NCBI GenBank assembly: GCA_963575745.1
Contig: CAUYUJ010015500.1
Location: 125,248 to 189,247, forward strand
Direction: 5' to 3'
DNA length: 64,000 nucleotides
Source: Prorocentrum cordatum
Lineage: Eukaryota > Sar > Dinophyceae > Prorocentrales > Prorocentraceae
Part shown: piece by piece, positions 48,630 through 58,020 of the stretch
Layout: each line of letters opens with the position of its first letter
How positions within the stretch are numbered: position 1 is the stretch's first letter
Program-made: the position numbers and the translations under genes
The notes under the pieces: generated by a model
What the model saw: the letters and a program-made list of their open reading frames with translations, nothing else
Database searches by the model: none
What the model was told of the DNA's origin: nothing

Positions 48630-49020
48630 TTACCAAAGCGGTGGCGCACCATGCCTGCAGCAGAGCCGTGGCCGCAGCGGCGGCGCATCCATTGCCACCG
48701 CCACAGATGCAGCATCAACAGCAGAACCAGCAACAGGCGGAGCCTCAACAACAGCAGAACCACCCGATGAGAGACTGCTGGAGCAGATGCTGGACAGTCT
48801 ACAGCAGGCCAGCGAGCAGAGGGGGAGGAGGAGGAGGAGGAGGAGGAGGAGGAGGAGGAGGAGGAGGAGGAGGAGGAGGAGGAGGAGAAGCAGCTGGCGC
48901 ACGAATTGGAAACTCAAGTCGTGGCGCCTCTAGAGAGCAGCTGTCCACGGACGACTGGGGAGTGGCAGAGCCACGGCGGGTTGAACACGCACGGGTGGAG
49001 GTGCGAGGGGGGGGATATCG
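48630..49020 (+). CDS. Candidate coiled-coil exon(s) around a GGA array
   Basis: Before the array: SGGASIATATDAASTAEPAT, then GGASTTAEPPDERLLEQMLD and SLQQASEQ (ending near 48,820). After it, in a different frame: EEEEEKQLAHELETQVVAPL, then ESSCPRTTGEW. Both parts have heptad-like Leu spacing and balanced charge. Together they would make one helix if the array is spliced out or if array slippage has changed the frame. The plus-strand frame upstream (48,445 on) runs through a CA tract and looks weaker. No family recognised. Confidence 0.35.
48816..48890. repeat. GGA array
   Basis: About 70 bp of (GGA)n between the two coding-like parts above. Confidence 0.95.
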
Positions 49021-49149
49021 GCCGCAGGGGCGGCCTCTTCTGCGCGAGGCCCGCGCGGAACGCAAAAGCTCGCGGGCTCGAGTCGCCCGTTGGTTTCCTC
49101 TCCGGCTGCTTCCCCTCGCTCGCTGATGATCCCTCTCTCCTCCTCTTGC

Positions 49150-49425
49150 CCCTCCTCCCCCTCTCATATCTCTCTCTCTTTCTCTCTCTCTTGTTCTGCA
49201 TGTCTGCGTGTGTGTGTGTGTGTGCGTGTATGTGTGTCTCTCTCTCTCTCTCTTTCTCTTTGTAAGGCTGTCTGTCAGACTGACAAGTCTGCCTGCCTCT
49301 TGTTTTTGTTGTCTGTTTTTGTTTGTTGTTTCTCCCTCTGTCTCTCTCCCTCCCCCTCTCTCCTCTCCCTCTCTCTCTCTCTCTCTCCCTTTCTGTCTCT
49401 CTCTCTCTCTCTCTCCCTTTTTTCC
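49150..49425. repeat. CT/GT dinucleotide-rich tract
   Basis: (TC)n blocks with a (GT)n insert at 49,205-49,235 and TTTGTTGTTT text. Strong pyrimidine bias on the + strand. Confidence 0.9.
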
Positions 49426-49429
49426 CAAC

Positions 49430-49490
49430 CATCCTGTGATGTTGGGTCCTGGTTTTGAGGAGACAGCGCTCCGCGTCACTCCAACCGCTG
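49430..49490 (-). repeat. CCCAACCATCCTGTGATGTT motif
   Basis: Reverse complement of GACCCAACACCACAGGATGG, which recurs at 57,290, 60,700 and 63,280. It always lies next to a trinucleotide array. Confidence 0.8.
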
Positions 49491-49504
49491 CCCCTTCCCT
49501 CCTC

Positions 49505-49506
49505 CC

Positions 49507-49551
<45 letters not shown>

Positions 49552-49712
49552 GTCATCATCATCATCATCATCATCAGCATCATCAGCATCATCAGCATCA
49601 TCAGCATCATCATCAGCATCATCAGCATCATCAGCATCATCACCATCGTCATCGTCATCGTCATCATCATCACCATAATCATCATCGTCATCATCATCGT
49701 CATCGCCCCCTT
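49505..49712. repeat. ATC array
   Basis: (TCA)n with CAG and CGT breaks, about 205 bp. Confidence 0.97.
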
Positions 49713-49714
49713 TC

Positions 49715-50085
49715 CCACACCCAGTACAGCGTTTCGTGGCCCCGCATGGAGCTCCATCGAAGGTCCCAGTATCGCAGCCCGCATGCGTCTACCACACCCA
49801 GTACAGCTTTTCGTGGTCCCAAAGGGAGCTCCATCGAAGGTCCCAGTGGCGCAGCCCGCATGCGTCTACCACACCCAGTACAGCGTTTCGTGGCCCCATA
49901 GGGGGCTTCACCGAAGGTTCCACTGGCACAGCCTGCATGGCCCCATAGGGAGCTCCACCGAGGGTCCCAGTGGCGCAGTCCGCATGTGTCTCCCCCGCCT
50001 GGCCCTATGAGAGGGGGTTCCACCGAAGACGATACCTACAGCTGCGGTGCTCACAATTGCATATGGTTGGGTCCTTCGCCAGGTT
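49715..50085 (-). repeat. Sat-2 array with its leader, inverted
   Basis: Three to four Sat-2 units in reverse (CGTTTCGTGGCCCCATAGGG, GCGCAGYCCGCATG). They are followed at 50,025-50,085 by the reverse of the leader that precedes Sat-2 elsewhere (GTATCGTC, TGAGCACCGC, CATATGCAA, CCTGGCGAAGGACCCAACCA read on the minus strand). Confidence 0.88.
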
Positions 50086-50165
50086 TTTTTGTCTCTCTCT
50101 TTTTTTTTCCTCTCTCTCTCTCTCTCTTTCTCTCTCGCTCTCCATATCTCTTTCCGTCTCCGTCA
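50086..50165. repeat. CT-rich tract
   Basis: (TC)n and T runs, about 75 bp. Confidence 0.9.
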
Positions 50166-51025
50166 ACCTCATACCATGCAGAGCGAAACGCAAAATTGCA
50201 ACCTTGCAATGAAGGGTTGCAGGGCCGACCCCGCAACTTTACAATGAAGGAGACTGCAGGGCTTTCAAGCTTCGCATCAGAGTTTCTTTATTCGGGCCGT
50301 TTGGCTATTGGAACACTCGGCTAAGTGCCAACTTACAGGCTAGCGTCAAGCCGCTTATGAGCTCAGCTTGAAGCATAAATGTCCAGCCTCGAGGTTCGAC
50401 AACTTCTCAAGATCGAGTCCGCACCAATCTTACGCTTCAGGCCTAAAGCCAAGGTTGGAGGACAGCCAGGGGCTTCTGAGAACTTCCGGTTCCAGAAGCA
50501 CTCAGCACCCTTATGCAGCACCGCCCCCGAGATCTTTGCTGCAGGACGAGAACATGATCCTGCACCACCCAAGCATACTCATACAATGTGTGCGTCGCCC
50601 CCCAGGAGCGACGCGTGCGCGCGCGCTCACAAACATCATAGTACACCTATCATGGTAGCGGGCGCCTTCTGGCTATACCGGCTTTGGTACATCTTCGGGG
50701 GACGATCCACGACAATACGCGTGTGCCGCGTGTTCGGCTTGGATTTGCGTTTCCACGGGGGGCGCGTCGCACCGAGGAGATGCGCGTGCGCACCGAGCAA
50801 AGCTGTGCGCCCTCCCCAGTGCACGTGTGGGGGGGACGGCCTGCGATGCGCCGTTCGTGCTCCATGCTCTGCTCGGACGTGCGCCTCCGTGGGGGGGGCG
50901 CACACAGCCCAACGCGCTGGGAACAAAGGACCGCTGTGGGGTCGGCCGGGGCTCGATGCTCCTGAGGCCATGCCGTGCCTGTTCCTCTGGTCCTCCTCGT
51001 GTGCCCAGGCCCTCTTTGGGTGCCC
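50166..51025. other. Unassigned stretch
   Basis: Less repetitive sequence with no supported gene or element. Confidence 0.4.
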
Positions 51026-51029
51026 CAGG

Positions 51030-51147
51030 AGGAGGAGGAGGAGCAGGAGGAGGAGGAGGAAGAGGAGGAGGAGGAGGAGGAGGAGGAGGAGGAGGCGGAG
51101 GAGGAGGAGGGAGGAGGAGAGGAGGGAGGAGGAGGAGGAGGAGGAGG

Positions 51148-51178
<31 letters not shown>

Positions 51179-51205
51179 GGAGGAGGAGGAGGAGGAGGAG
51201 GGAGG
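51030..51205. repeat. GGA and GGC arrays
   Basis: (GGA)n interrupted by about 35 bp of (GGC)n. Confidence 0.95.
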
Positions 51206-51273
51206 TTCGTTTGGCACTTAGCGTCTCTTGTCAGCTTGACTGTAGCAGCAGCGTGTCCCCCTGCGCACCAGGG

Positions 51274-51453
51274 ATGCCTGCGGCGACGGCGGCCGCGGCG
51301 GCGGCGGCGGGGCCTCGGCCCGACCCGCGCAGGAGGCCTCGGGACGGGCCCCAGCGGCCTGCCGGGGCGCGGGTCACCTACTGCGACGGCTCCGTCGACG
51401 GGACCGCCGCCTCGTCCTCGCCTCCTCTCGGCGGCAACGTTTGGGTGGAACGG
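51274..51453 (+). CDS. Candidate first exon, unknown protein
   Basis: ATG at 51,274. Reads MPAATAAAAAAAGPRPDPRR, then RPRDGPQRPAGARVTYCDGS, then VDGTAASSSPPLGGNVWVER. 60 codons with very high G/C third positions and a protein-like second half. GAACGG/GTTCTT gives a possible donor just before a TTC/TCC array. No signal peptide or domain seen. The Ala run is partly (GCG)n. Confidence 0.33.
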
Positions 51454-51454
51454 G

Positions 51455-51825
51455 TTCTTCTTCTTCTTCTTCTTCTTCTTCTCCTCCTTCTCCTCCTCCT
51501 CCTCCTCCTCCTCCTCTCTCGCGCGCGCTCGGCCACGCTCCGCCTCTCTCTCGCGCGCGCTCGCTCCCCATCCTCGGCGGCTGCTGCCTCTCTCAGCCCA
51601 AGCCCTCCTGGGCAGCAAACCTCGCCACCCCCTGAGCAGGGGCAGCGCCAGGGTGGAATGGGCTCGAGGGCTTCGGACAATTGCGCGCTGGTTCCCGGTG
51701 GTTTGCCAGCCTCGCACTGCTCTCCAGCGGCTGCGCCTCGGCGAGAGCGCTCTGGGGAGTTCCAGAGGCGTCCCGAGCGGCGGCCAGAGGCCCGGGTTAT
51801 GACCCGAAAGCCAGAGGTCGAGGAG
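51455..51825 (+). repeat. Duplication SD5 copy 1, ending in R5
   Basis: TTC/TCC array, then CTCGCGCGCGCTCG, CATCCTCGGCGGCTGCTG, CCTCCTGGGCAGCA, CCCTGAGCAGGGGCA, then GGAATGGGCTCGAGGG and the R5 repeat. Same order at 53,780-54,130. Confidence 0.88.
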
Positions 51826-51826
51826 C

Positions 51827-52005
51827 TACTCCAGATTTCGTAATAAAAGGGAGGGGTCTGGACCCTCCAAGACAAGCCATTTCAGACCTCCCCCGTGGGA
51901 GAACCCTCCAAACATCGTCCCCAGACCCCCCAGGCCCTTCAAGATAGCCTGGAAGAGACCCTCCCGAAATGAGACCCCCCTCCCTTTGTTACGAAATCTG
52001 GAGTA
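51827..52005. mobile_element. IR-D copy 2, TA-flanked
   Basis: 179 bp, TA-CTCCAGATTTCGTAATAAA to TTGTTACGAAATCTGGAG-TA. Nearly identical to copy 1 at 37,676. It inserts into R5 just after AGGTCGAGGAGC. Confidence 0.92.
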
Positions 52006-52849
52006 CACATTGTTCAGTTATACTTCTTCGAAAGTTCTTTGATCTTGTTTTGGGGCCAAGATCATTTCATTTCCAATTGTTCTATCCTGGGCCTCTTCCT
52101 TGCCGCTATAGGGGGCCAGGAACAATTACAAACGAGCACAATTAGAAGTGAGCGCGATTAGACGTGAAAGACGTGTAGGTCGGAGTCGAAGATCAGGGGC
52201 ATCAACGCCCGATCGCCCATCGATCGCTGCTGGGGGCTGAGGGGCCTGATAGCCTACCCTGCCTAGAACCGTTCGGGTTCGTTAGTTATCGGAGGCCAAT
52301 CGCCGATCTATCGACGATGTCTAGCCGATTTCGGGTTATTGTTTCCCCCCTGAGCTGGTCCCGGCGTACTCACCTCCTCCCTAAATTCGGATGCAAATCT
52401 TGGGTTTGTATATCCGTGGTCGAAAGCTGGCCCAATCCGGCATAATCCCGCTTAGTTCTGTTCAATTCCGCTGAGTCCAGTTTAATCCGGTTTCAGTCAT
52501 CCTGGATGTAGTCTTGTTCAATTTGGGTCAGTGGCAAATCGATCGGTTTTATTAGCTCAGAGTCTTTCTTGCAAAGACCTCATCAGATGCTCCCTAATCC
52601 AAGCGTCCAGCGTCTTGAGGAGATCAGAACTGCTTTTGTTCGCCAATTCCTGTCTCTGGTGGCCCTCGCCGGGACCCATGGACGTCAGCAAACGACTCGG
52701 GATAAGGAGTGGGCTCGTGGGACAGGGTCGGGCTCCGTGTTGAAAAAGACGTCAGGTCCACGGGTCTTCAGTCGACTCGGACGAGAGGGGGGCCTTCTCC
52801 AGGGTTCTCTTCTGACCACCCTGGAGTTGGGAAAGGGGGGTCTTCGGAA
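52006..52849. other. Spacer with repeat fragments
   Basis: 52,030-52,170 matches part of 15,221-15,510. 52,178-52,320 resembles the R5 tail (GGTCGGAGTCGAAGATCAGG, CGATCGCCCATCGATCG). 52,320-52,850 is unremarkable. Confidence 0.5.
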
Positions 52850-52985
52850 ACCTGCTGCATGGCAGCTGGTTGCAGCTCCGCCACCAGGTCCCCTTCCTCG
52901 ATGCATGGCCGCCTCCGGCGCCGGGAGGCGACGTGGGAACCAGCCGCGTGCAGTTGATTCTTTAAGCCTATCCCCCCCTGCGCCC
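52850..52985. repeat. Dispersed repeat R7, copy 2
   Basis: CTGCTGCATGGCAGCTGG, CCTCGATGCATGGCCGCCTC, CGGCGCCGGGAGGCG. See 26,090-26,225. Confidence 0.78.
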
Positions 52986-52989
52986 CGAT

Positions 52990-53071
52990 CATCCCTCCTC
53001 CTCCTCCTCCTCCTCCTCCTCCTCCTCCTTCGTCGACGTCGCTGTCGTCGTCGTCGTCGTCGTTGTCGACG

Positions 53072-53145
<74 letters not shown>

Positions 53146-53310
53146 TTGTTTTTCCATTCTACTCCTCGTCGTCTTTCTCCTCCTCCTCCTCCTCCTCCTC
53201 CTCCTCCTCCTCTTCGTCCCTCCTTCTTCATTCTACTCCCTCCTCCTCCTCCTCCTCCTCCTCCTCCTCCTCATCCTCCACCTCCTCCTCCTCCGCCTCG
53301 TCCCTCCTCC
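52990..53310. repeat. TCC / GTC / TCC composite array
   Basis: (TCC)n, then about 110 bp of (GTC)n, then two further (TCC)n blocks separated by TTCTTCATTCTACTCC and TTTTTCCATTCTACTCC, which are near-duplicates. Confidence 0.95.
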
Positions 53311-53779
53311 ACCGTCCTCCTTATGCACAAGTCAGGGTTGGACGCTAACCCAAGTTCAGATTCATTCTCCCTCCTCCACCCTCCATCCATCATCTCGCGA
53401 TCGTGAGAGTCACCTCGATCCCGACTGGGACAGGGTCGAGGGGCTATCTCAGCATGCCCCCCCTTGGCGGGGATGGGCCCTGCGAGTCCCGAAGGAAGCG
53501 GCACCCATCCCCACTCGGGAGGAGCAGATCGACCGGCGCGGCCAGGGTTGCCCCGGTGGGGGTGGGCATGGCTGTACCGTCAAGGCGTTGACATAAACAC
53601 CACTTTGGGGCCAGGAGGGGCTCCGGTTTCGGGCCGTTTCTTCCGCTCTGGGTCGAACGGCCTCTTCGCGGCCGAAGCTCGCATTGGCCAGACGGCCCCT
53701 TAGCGCCTCATCTGGCATTCCTCATGGCAGCGCGATGATTGTACTTGTCTAGACCATCGTCCTCCTTCTTGTCTTTCTC
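53311..53779. other. Unassigned stretch
   Basis: No repeat or convincing exon recognised. Confidence 0.35.
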
Positions 53780-54130
53780 CTGCCACCGTCTTCTTCTTCT
53801 TCTAACTCCTCTTCTTCTTCTCCTCCTCCTCCTCCTCCTCCTCCTCCTCCTCCTCCTCCTCCTCTCGCGCGCGCTCGCCCTCCATCCTCGGCGGCTGCTG
53901 TCCATCTCAGCCCAGGCCCTCCTGGGCAGCAGACCTCGACACCCCCCTGAGCAGGGGCAACGTTAGGGCGGAATGGGCTCGAGGGTTTCGGACAGCCCCG
54001 GCGTGCTTCCCAGCGGCTGCGCCTCGCCGGAGTTCCGCAATCGCCCCGAACGGCCGCCGGAGGCCCGAGATAGGACCCGAAAGCCAGGGAGCGAGGTCGG
54101 AGTCGAAGTTCAGGGGCATCGTCGTTCGGG
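53780..54130 (+). repeat. Duplication SD5 copy 2, ending in R5
   Basis: Partner of 51,455-51,825. The R5 part continues further here (GGAGCGAGGTCGGAGTCGAA). The IR-D insertion present in copy 1 is absent. Confidence 0.88.
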
Positions 54131-54554
54131 GGGGATATGGGGCTCAGGGGGGTAGCTTGGTAGCTCACCCCGCCCGGGACCGTTTGGCTTCGCCATCTGG
54201 GGCCTATCGTCCCCCAGCTCGGGTATGGCCAGGGCCCCGGGTACAGGGGACCCGGGTGGTGGTAGGGCCCTGGGGCCCCTCCATGGGCCAGATTCACCAG
54301 AACCAGGTTTGCCGTAATTGGTGGTTTTCGGGTGACGGCAGTTCTGGTTAGTGGAAATGGGACGGTGGGGCGCCCCGGGTGCAAATCACTAAAACAAGGT
54401 TCCATTAAACCCAGTTTTGCCAACGCCCGACCAGTGACGCCCCCCCTCAGAAGGTCAGCATCCGGTCGCCGTAGTCGAGACGCCGACACCACGGCCATTC
54501 TGGGCTCGGGAGGTGCCCTGGCTCCGGGCCGCTCCTTGGCCGCGAGGGGATTTT
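54131..54554. other. Unassigned stretch
   Basis: Contains CGGGCCCCGGGTACAGGGGA and AAACCCAGTTTTGCC; nothing recognised. Confidence 0.35.
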
Positions 54555-54680
54555 CGACGAAGAGAAAATTAGCCTGACGAGGGACCCAACCATATGCAGG
54601 TGCGAGTACCGCAATAGTGATTCATTTTTTCGGTGGCGATCCCTATGAGGCAACGAACCGTGCTAGGGGTGTGCCGACAT
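54555..54680 (+). repeat. Sat-2 leader plus a single diverged Sat-2 unit
   Basis: TTAGCCTGACGAGGGACCCA, then ACCATATGCAGGTGCGAGTA, then GCAACGAACCGTGCTAGGGG, GTGTGCCGACATGAGTGG. Confidence 0.75.
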
Positions 54681-55056
54681 GAGTGGCGTGGTACACAACG
54701 CGAACGAAAACGATTGATCTGAGTACGTAGGGACACTGAGCGCGGGTGAATCTGCGCGCGTGCGTCTGACTGTGGATGAATCTGCGTGCGAGCGAGTCTG
54801 CGTGCATGAATGCGAATATGACAAAGCGTGGTGCAATTGTGTATGAATTTCAATAGTTTGACAATGACTGCCTCTGAGTACTCGTGACGCTGGGCGTGGC
54901 CGCCGCAAGGAGCTTCCCCGGGACTCCCCGACAGCATCGCCCGCGCGCCGCGACGCCAATGTCGGCGCGCCCCCCCGCGAGGATCGCGCCCGCCTCCTCC
55001 CTTTCCTTTACTCCCTCTTTGCCCGCGCACTCAAAAGTCCAAGGCTGCGGGCGCAG
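54681..55056. other. Unassigned stretch
   Basis: Includes GTGCGAGCGAGTCTGCGTGC-type short repeats at 54,750-54,810. Confidence 0.4.
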
Positions 55057-55335
55057 CGCAGCGCGGAGTCCCCGCGACGCGCGCAGGTCGCCCCGGAGGG
55101 GTCCCAGCGACGCGCGCGGGTCGTCCACTGCGCGGAGCAACGAGAGCTAGCTGGCTGGCTGATAGCGGGCAAGGCTTTTGCCGCTGGGCAGAGCGACGAC
55201 GGGCGAGCGAGGCGCTGGGCAGAACGCAGCACGGAGCCCCCGCGACGCGCGCAGGTCGCCCCGGAGGGGTCCCAGCGACGCGCGCGGGTCGCCCGCTGCG
55301 CGGAGCAAAGAGAGCTAGCTGGCTGGCTGGGACCT
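55057..55335 (+). repeat. ~170-bp tandem duplication
   Basis: CCGCGACGCGCGCAGGTCGC, CCCGGAGGGGTCCCAGCGAC and GAGAGCTAGCTGGCTGGCTG occur at 55,070-55,165 and again at 55,240-55,340 with very few changes. Confidence 0.93.
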
Positions 55336-55339
55336 GCGG

Positions 55340-57035
55340 TGGGGCTCCATATGGGGCCACGTAACGCTGTACTGGGCAAGGGAGACGCATGCGGACTGCG
55401 CCACGGGGACCTTCGGTGGAGTTCCCTATGGGGCCACGAAACGTGTGAGGGGTGTGCCGAAATGAATGGCGGGGACGCGTGCGGACTGTGCCACTGGGAC
55501 CTTCGGCGGAGCTCCTATGGGGCCACGAAACGTGTGAGGGGTGTGCCGAAATTAATGGCGGGGACGCATGCGGACTGCGCCACGGGGACCGTCGGTGGAG
55601 TTCCTATGGGGCCACGAAACGTGTGAGGGGTGTGCCGAAATGAGTGGCGGGAACGCATGCGGACTGTGCCACTGGGACCTTCGGCGGAGCTCCTGTGGGG
55701 CCACGAAACGTGTGAGGGGTGTGCCGACATGAATGGCGGGAACGCATGCGGACTGTGCCACGGGACCTTCGGCGGAGCTCCTATGGGGCCACGAAACGTG
55801 TGAGGGGTGTGCTGAAATGAATGGCGGGGACGCATGCGGACTGTGCCACCGGGACCTTCGGCGGAGCTCCTATGGGGCCACGAAACGTGTGAGGGGTGGG
55901 CCGACGTGAATGGCGGAGACGCATGCGGACTGTGCCACCGGGACCATCGGCGGAGCTCCTATGGGGCCACGAAGCGTGTGAGGGGTGTGCCGAAATGAGC
56001 GGCGGGGACGCATGCGGACTGTGCCAATGGGACCTTCGGCGGAGCTCCTGTGGGGCCACGAAACGTGTGAGGGGTGTGCCGACATGAGTTGCGGGGACGC
56101 ATGCGGACTGTGCCAATGGGACCTTCGGCGGAACCCCTATGGGGCCACGAAGCGTGTGAGGGGTGGGCCGACATGAATGGCGGGGGCGCGTGCGGACTGT
56201 GCCACTGGGACCTTCGGCGGAGCTTCTATGGGGCCACGAAGCGTGTGAATGGTGTCCCGAAATTACACACCCAGTGGGACCTTCGGTGGAGCTCCTTATG
56301 GGGCCACGAAGCGTGTGAGGGGTGGGCCGAAATGGGTGTGCGGGACGCATGCGGGCACACCCACTGAGACTTCGGTGGGGCTCCCTATGGGGCCACGAAG
56401 CGTGTGAGGGGTGTGCCGAAATGGGTGTGCGGGACACATGCGGGCACACCCACTGGGACGTTCGGTGGAGCTCCCTGTGGGGCCCCGAGACGTGTGAGGG
56501 GTGTGCCGAAATGGGCGTGCGGGACGCATGCGGGCACATCCACTGGGACCTTCGGTGGAGCTCCCTATGGGGCCACGAAACGTGTGAAGGGTGTCACACC
56601 CACTGGGACCTTCGGTGGAGTTCCCTATGGGGCCACGAAACGTGTGAGGGGTGGGCCGACATGGGTGTGCGGGACGCATGCAGGTAAACCCACCGGGACT
56701 TTCGGTGGGGCTCCCTATGGGGCCACGAAGCGTGTGATGGGGTGTGCCGAATTGGGTGTGCGGGACGCGTGCGGGCACACCCACTGGGACCTTCGGTGGA
56801 GCTCCCTATGGGGCCACGAAGCGTGTGAAGGGTGTGCCGAAATGGGTGTGCGGGACGCATGCGGGCATACCCACTGGGACCTTCGGTGGAGCTCCCTATG
56901 GGGCCACGAAGCGTGTGAGGGGTGTGCGAAATGTGTGTGCGGGACGCATGCGGGCACACCCACTGGGACCTTCGGTGGAGCCCCCTTATGGGGCCACGAA
57001 ACGTGTGAGGGGTGTGCCGACATGGGTGATGACGA
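55340..57035 (+). repeat. Satellite Sat-2, main array 1 (~19 units of 89 bp)
   Basis: Unit: GGGGCCACGAAACGTGTGAG, GGGTGTGCCGAAATGAGTGG, GGGACGCATGCGGACTGTGC, then GGGACCTTCGGCGGAGCTCC. Successive unit starts at 55,430, 55,519 and 55,608 give an 89-bp period. From about 56,260 the middle changes to GGGTGTGCGGGACGCATGCG with GGCACACCCACT, a second subfamily in a block. As 89 is not a multiple of 3, each frame cycles over three units, and the stop-free stretches are not evidence of translation. Confidence 0.97.
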
Positions 57036-57042
57036 ATGATGA

Positions 57043-57255
57043 GGTGGAGGAGGAGGAGGAGGAGGAGGAGGAGGAGGAGGGGAGGAGGAGGAGGAGGAGG
57101 AGGAGAGGAGGAGGAGGAGGAAGAGGAAGAAGAAGAAGAAGAAGAATAATAAGAAGAAGAATAAGAAGAAGAAGAAGAATAATAAGAAGAAGAAGAAGAA
57201 TAATAATAAGAAGAAGAATAAGAAGAAGAGGAGGAGGAGGAGGAGGAGGAGGAGG
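57043..57255. repeat. GGA / GAA / AATAAG array
   Basis: (GGA)n passing into (GAA)n with AATAAGAAG units and back to (GGA)n. Confidence 0.95.
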
Positions 57256-58020
57256 AGAGGAGAGGAGACGCGGGCCACCGTTTCTTCAAAACGAGGACCC
57301 AACACCACAGGATGGTTGGGAAAACTACCCCCCAAATAGCCCAACCATAATATACACATAGTCTGGGTTTTTTTTTTTTTTTTGATTTTTTGGTGTATTC
57401 TTGGTCTAAAATCCCCCTGTCGGGGGACAGGCCCGACTTAAGTCTAGAGCGCTCCTCCATGGTAGCGTGATGGCTGCTCCGCGGGGAGCCGTGGGGAGCC
57501 GTGGAGAGCTGCACCCGCCCGACTCCTCTCTTTCGCGCGCGGGGGTGCTCGCGAGGGCGGGGCGCCGACGAGAGCACGGCGGGGAGGAACTGCCAGGCAA
57601 TCGAGCAGGCGCGAAAGCAAAGCGCAGCAAGGTCTCCAGCGAGGGCCCCTTTGTGAAAAGGAGCTGCCCCCCATCCGTGGATTCGTTGCTCAGGCTTGCA
57701 CTGCTGGTCGCTCACTTGGAGGGAAGTCTCAAGCGAGAGCCCCATGTTGAAGTTAGCCTGGCGAAGGACCCAACCATCTGCACTTGTGAGTAACGCCGTT
57801 TTGAGTATCGTATTCGATGGAGCTCCCTATGGGGCCACGAAGCGTGCGAGGGGTGTCCCGACACTGGTGTCGGTGACGCATGTGGGCACCGCCTTTGGGG
57901 CCTTCGGTGAAGCTCACTACGGGGCCACGAAGCGTGTGAGGGGTGTGCCGACATGGGTGGCGGGGGCGCATGTGGGCACCGCCACTGGGGCCTTCGGTGG
58001 AGCTCCATATATGGGCCACG
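57256..58020 (+). repeat. Duplication SD3 copy 1 (near-identical to 63,243-64,000)
   Basis: Starts inside a GGA array, then GACGCGGGCCACCGTTTCTT, GACCCAACACCACAGGATGG, the IR-A right end, the 57.45-57.75 kb spacer, the Sat-2 leader and the first Sat-2 units. Only a few differences were found by eye: a longer T run here, AATATACAC/AATATAAAC, GGTAGCGTG/GGTAGCGCG, ATGGGGCC/ATGGAGCC. Confidence 0.95.
57409..57441. mobile_element. IR-A right-end remnant
   Basis: ATCCCCCTGTCGGGGGACAG, then GCCCGACTTA. No matching left end was found within ~250 bp. A second copy lies at 63,394-63,426 as part of SD3. Confidence 0.75.
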
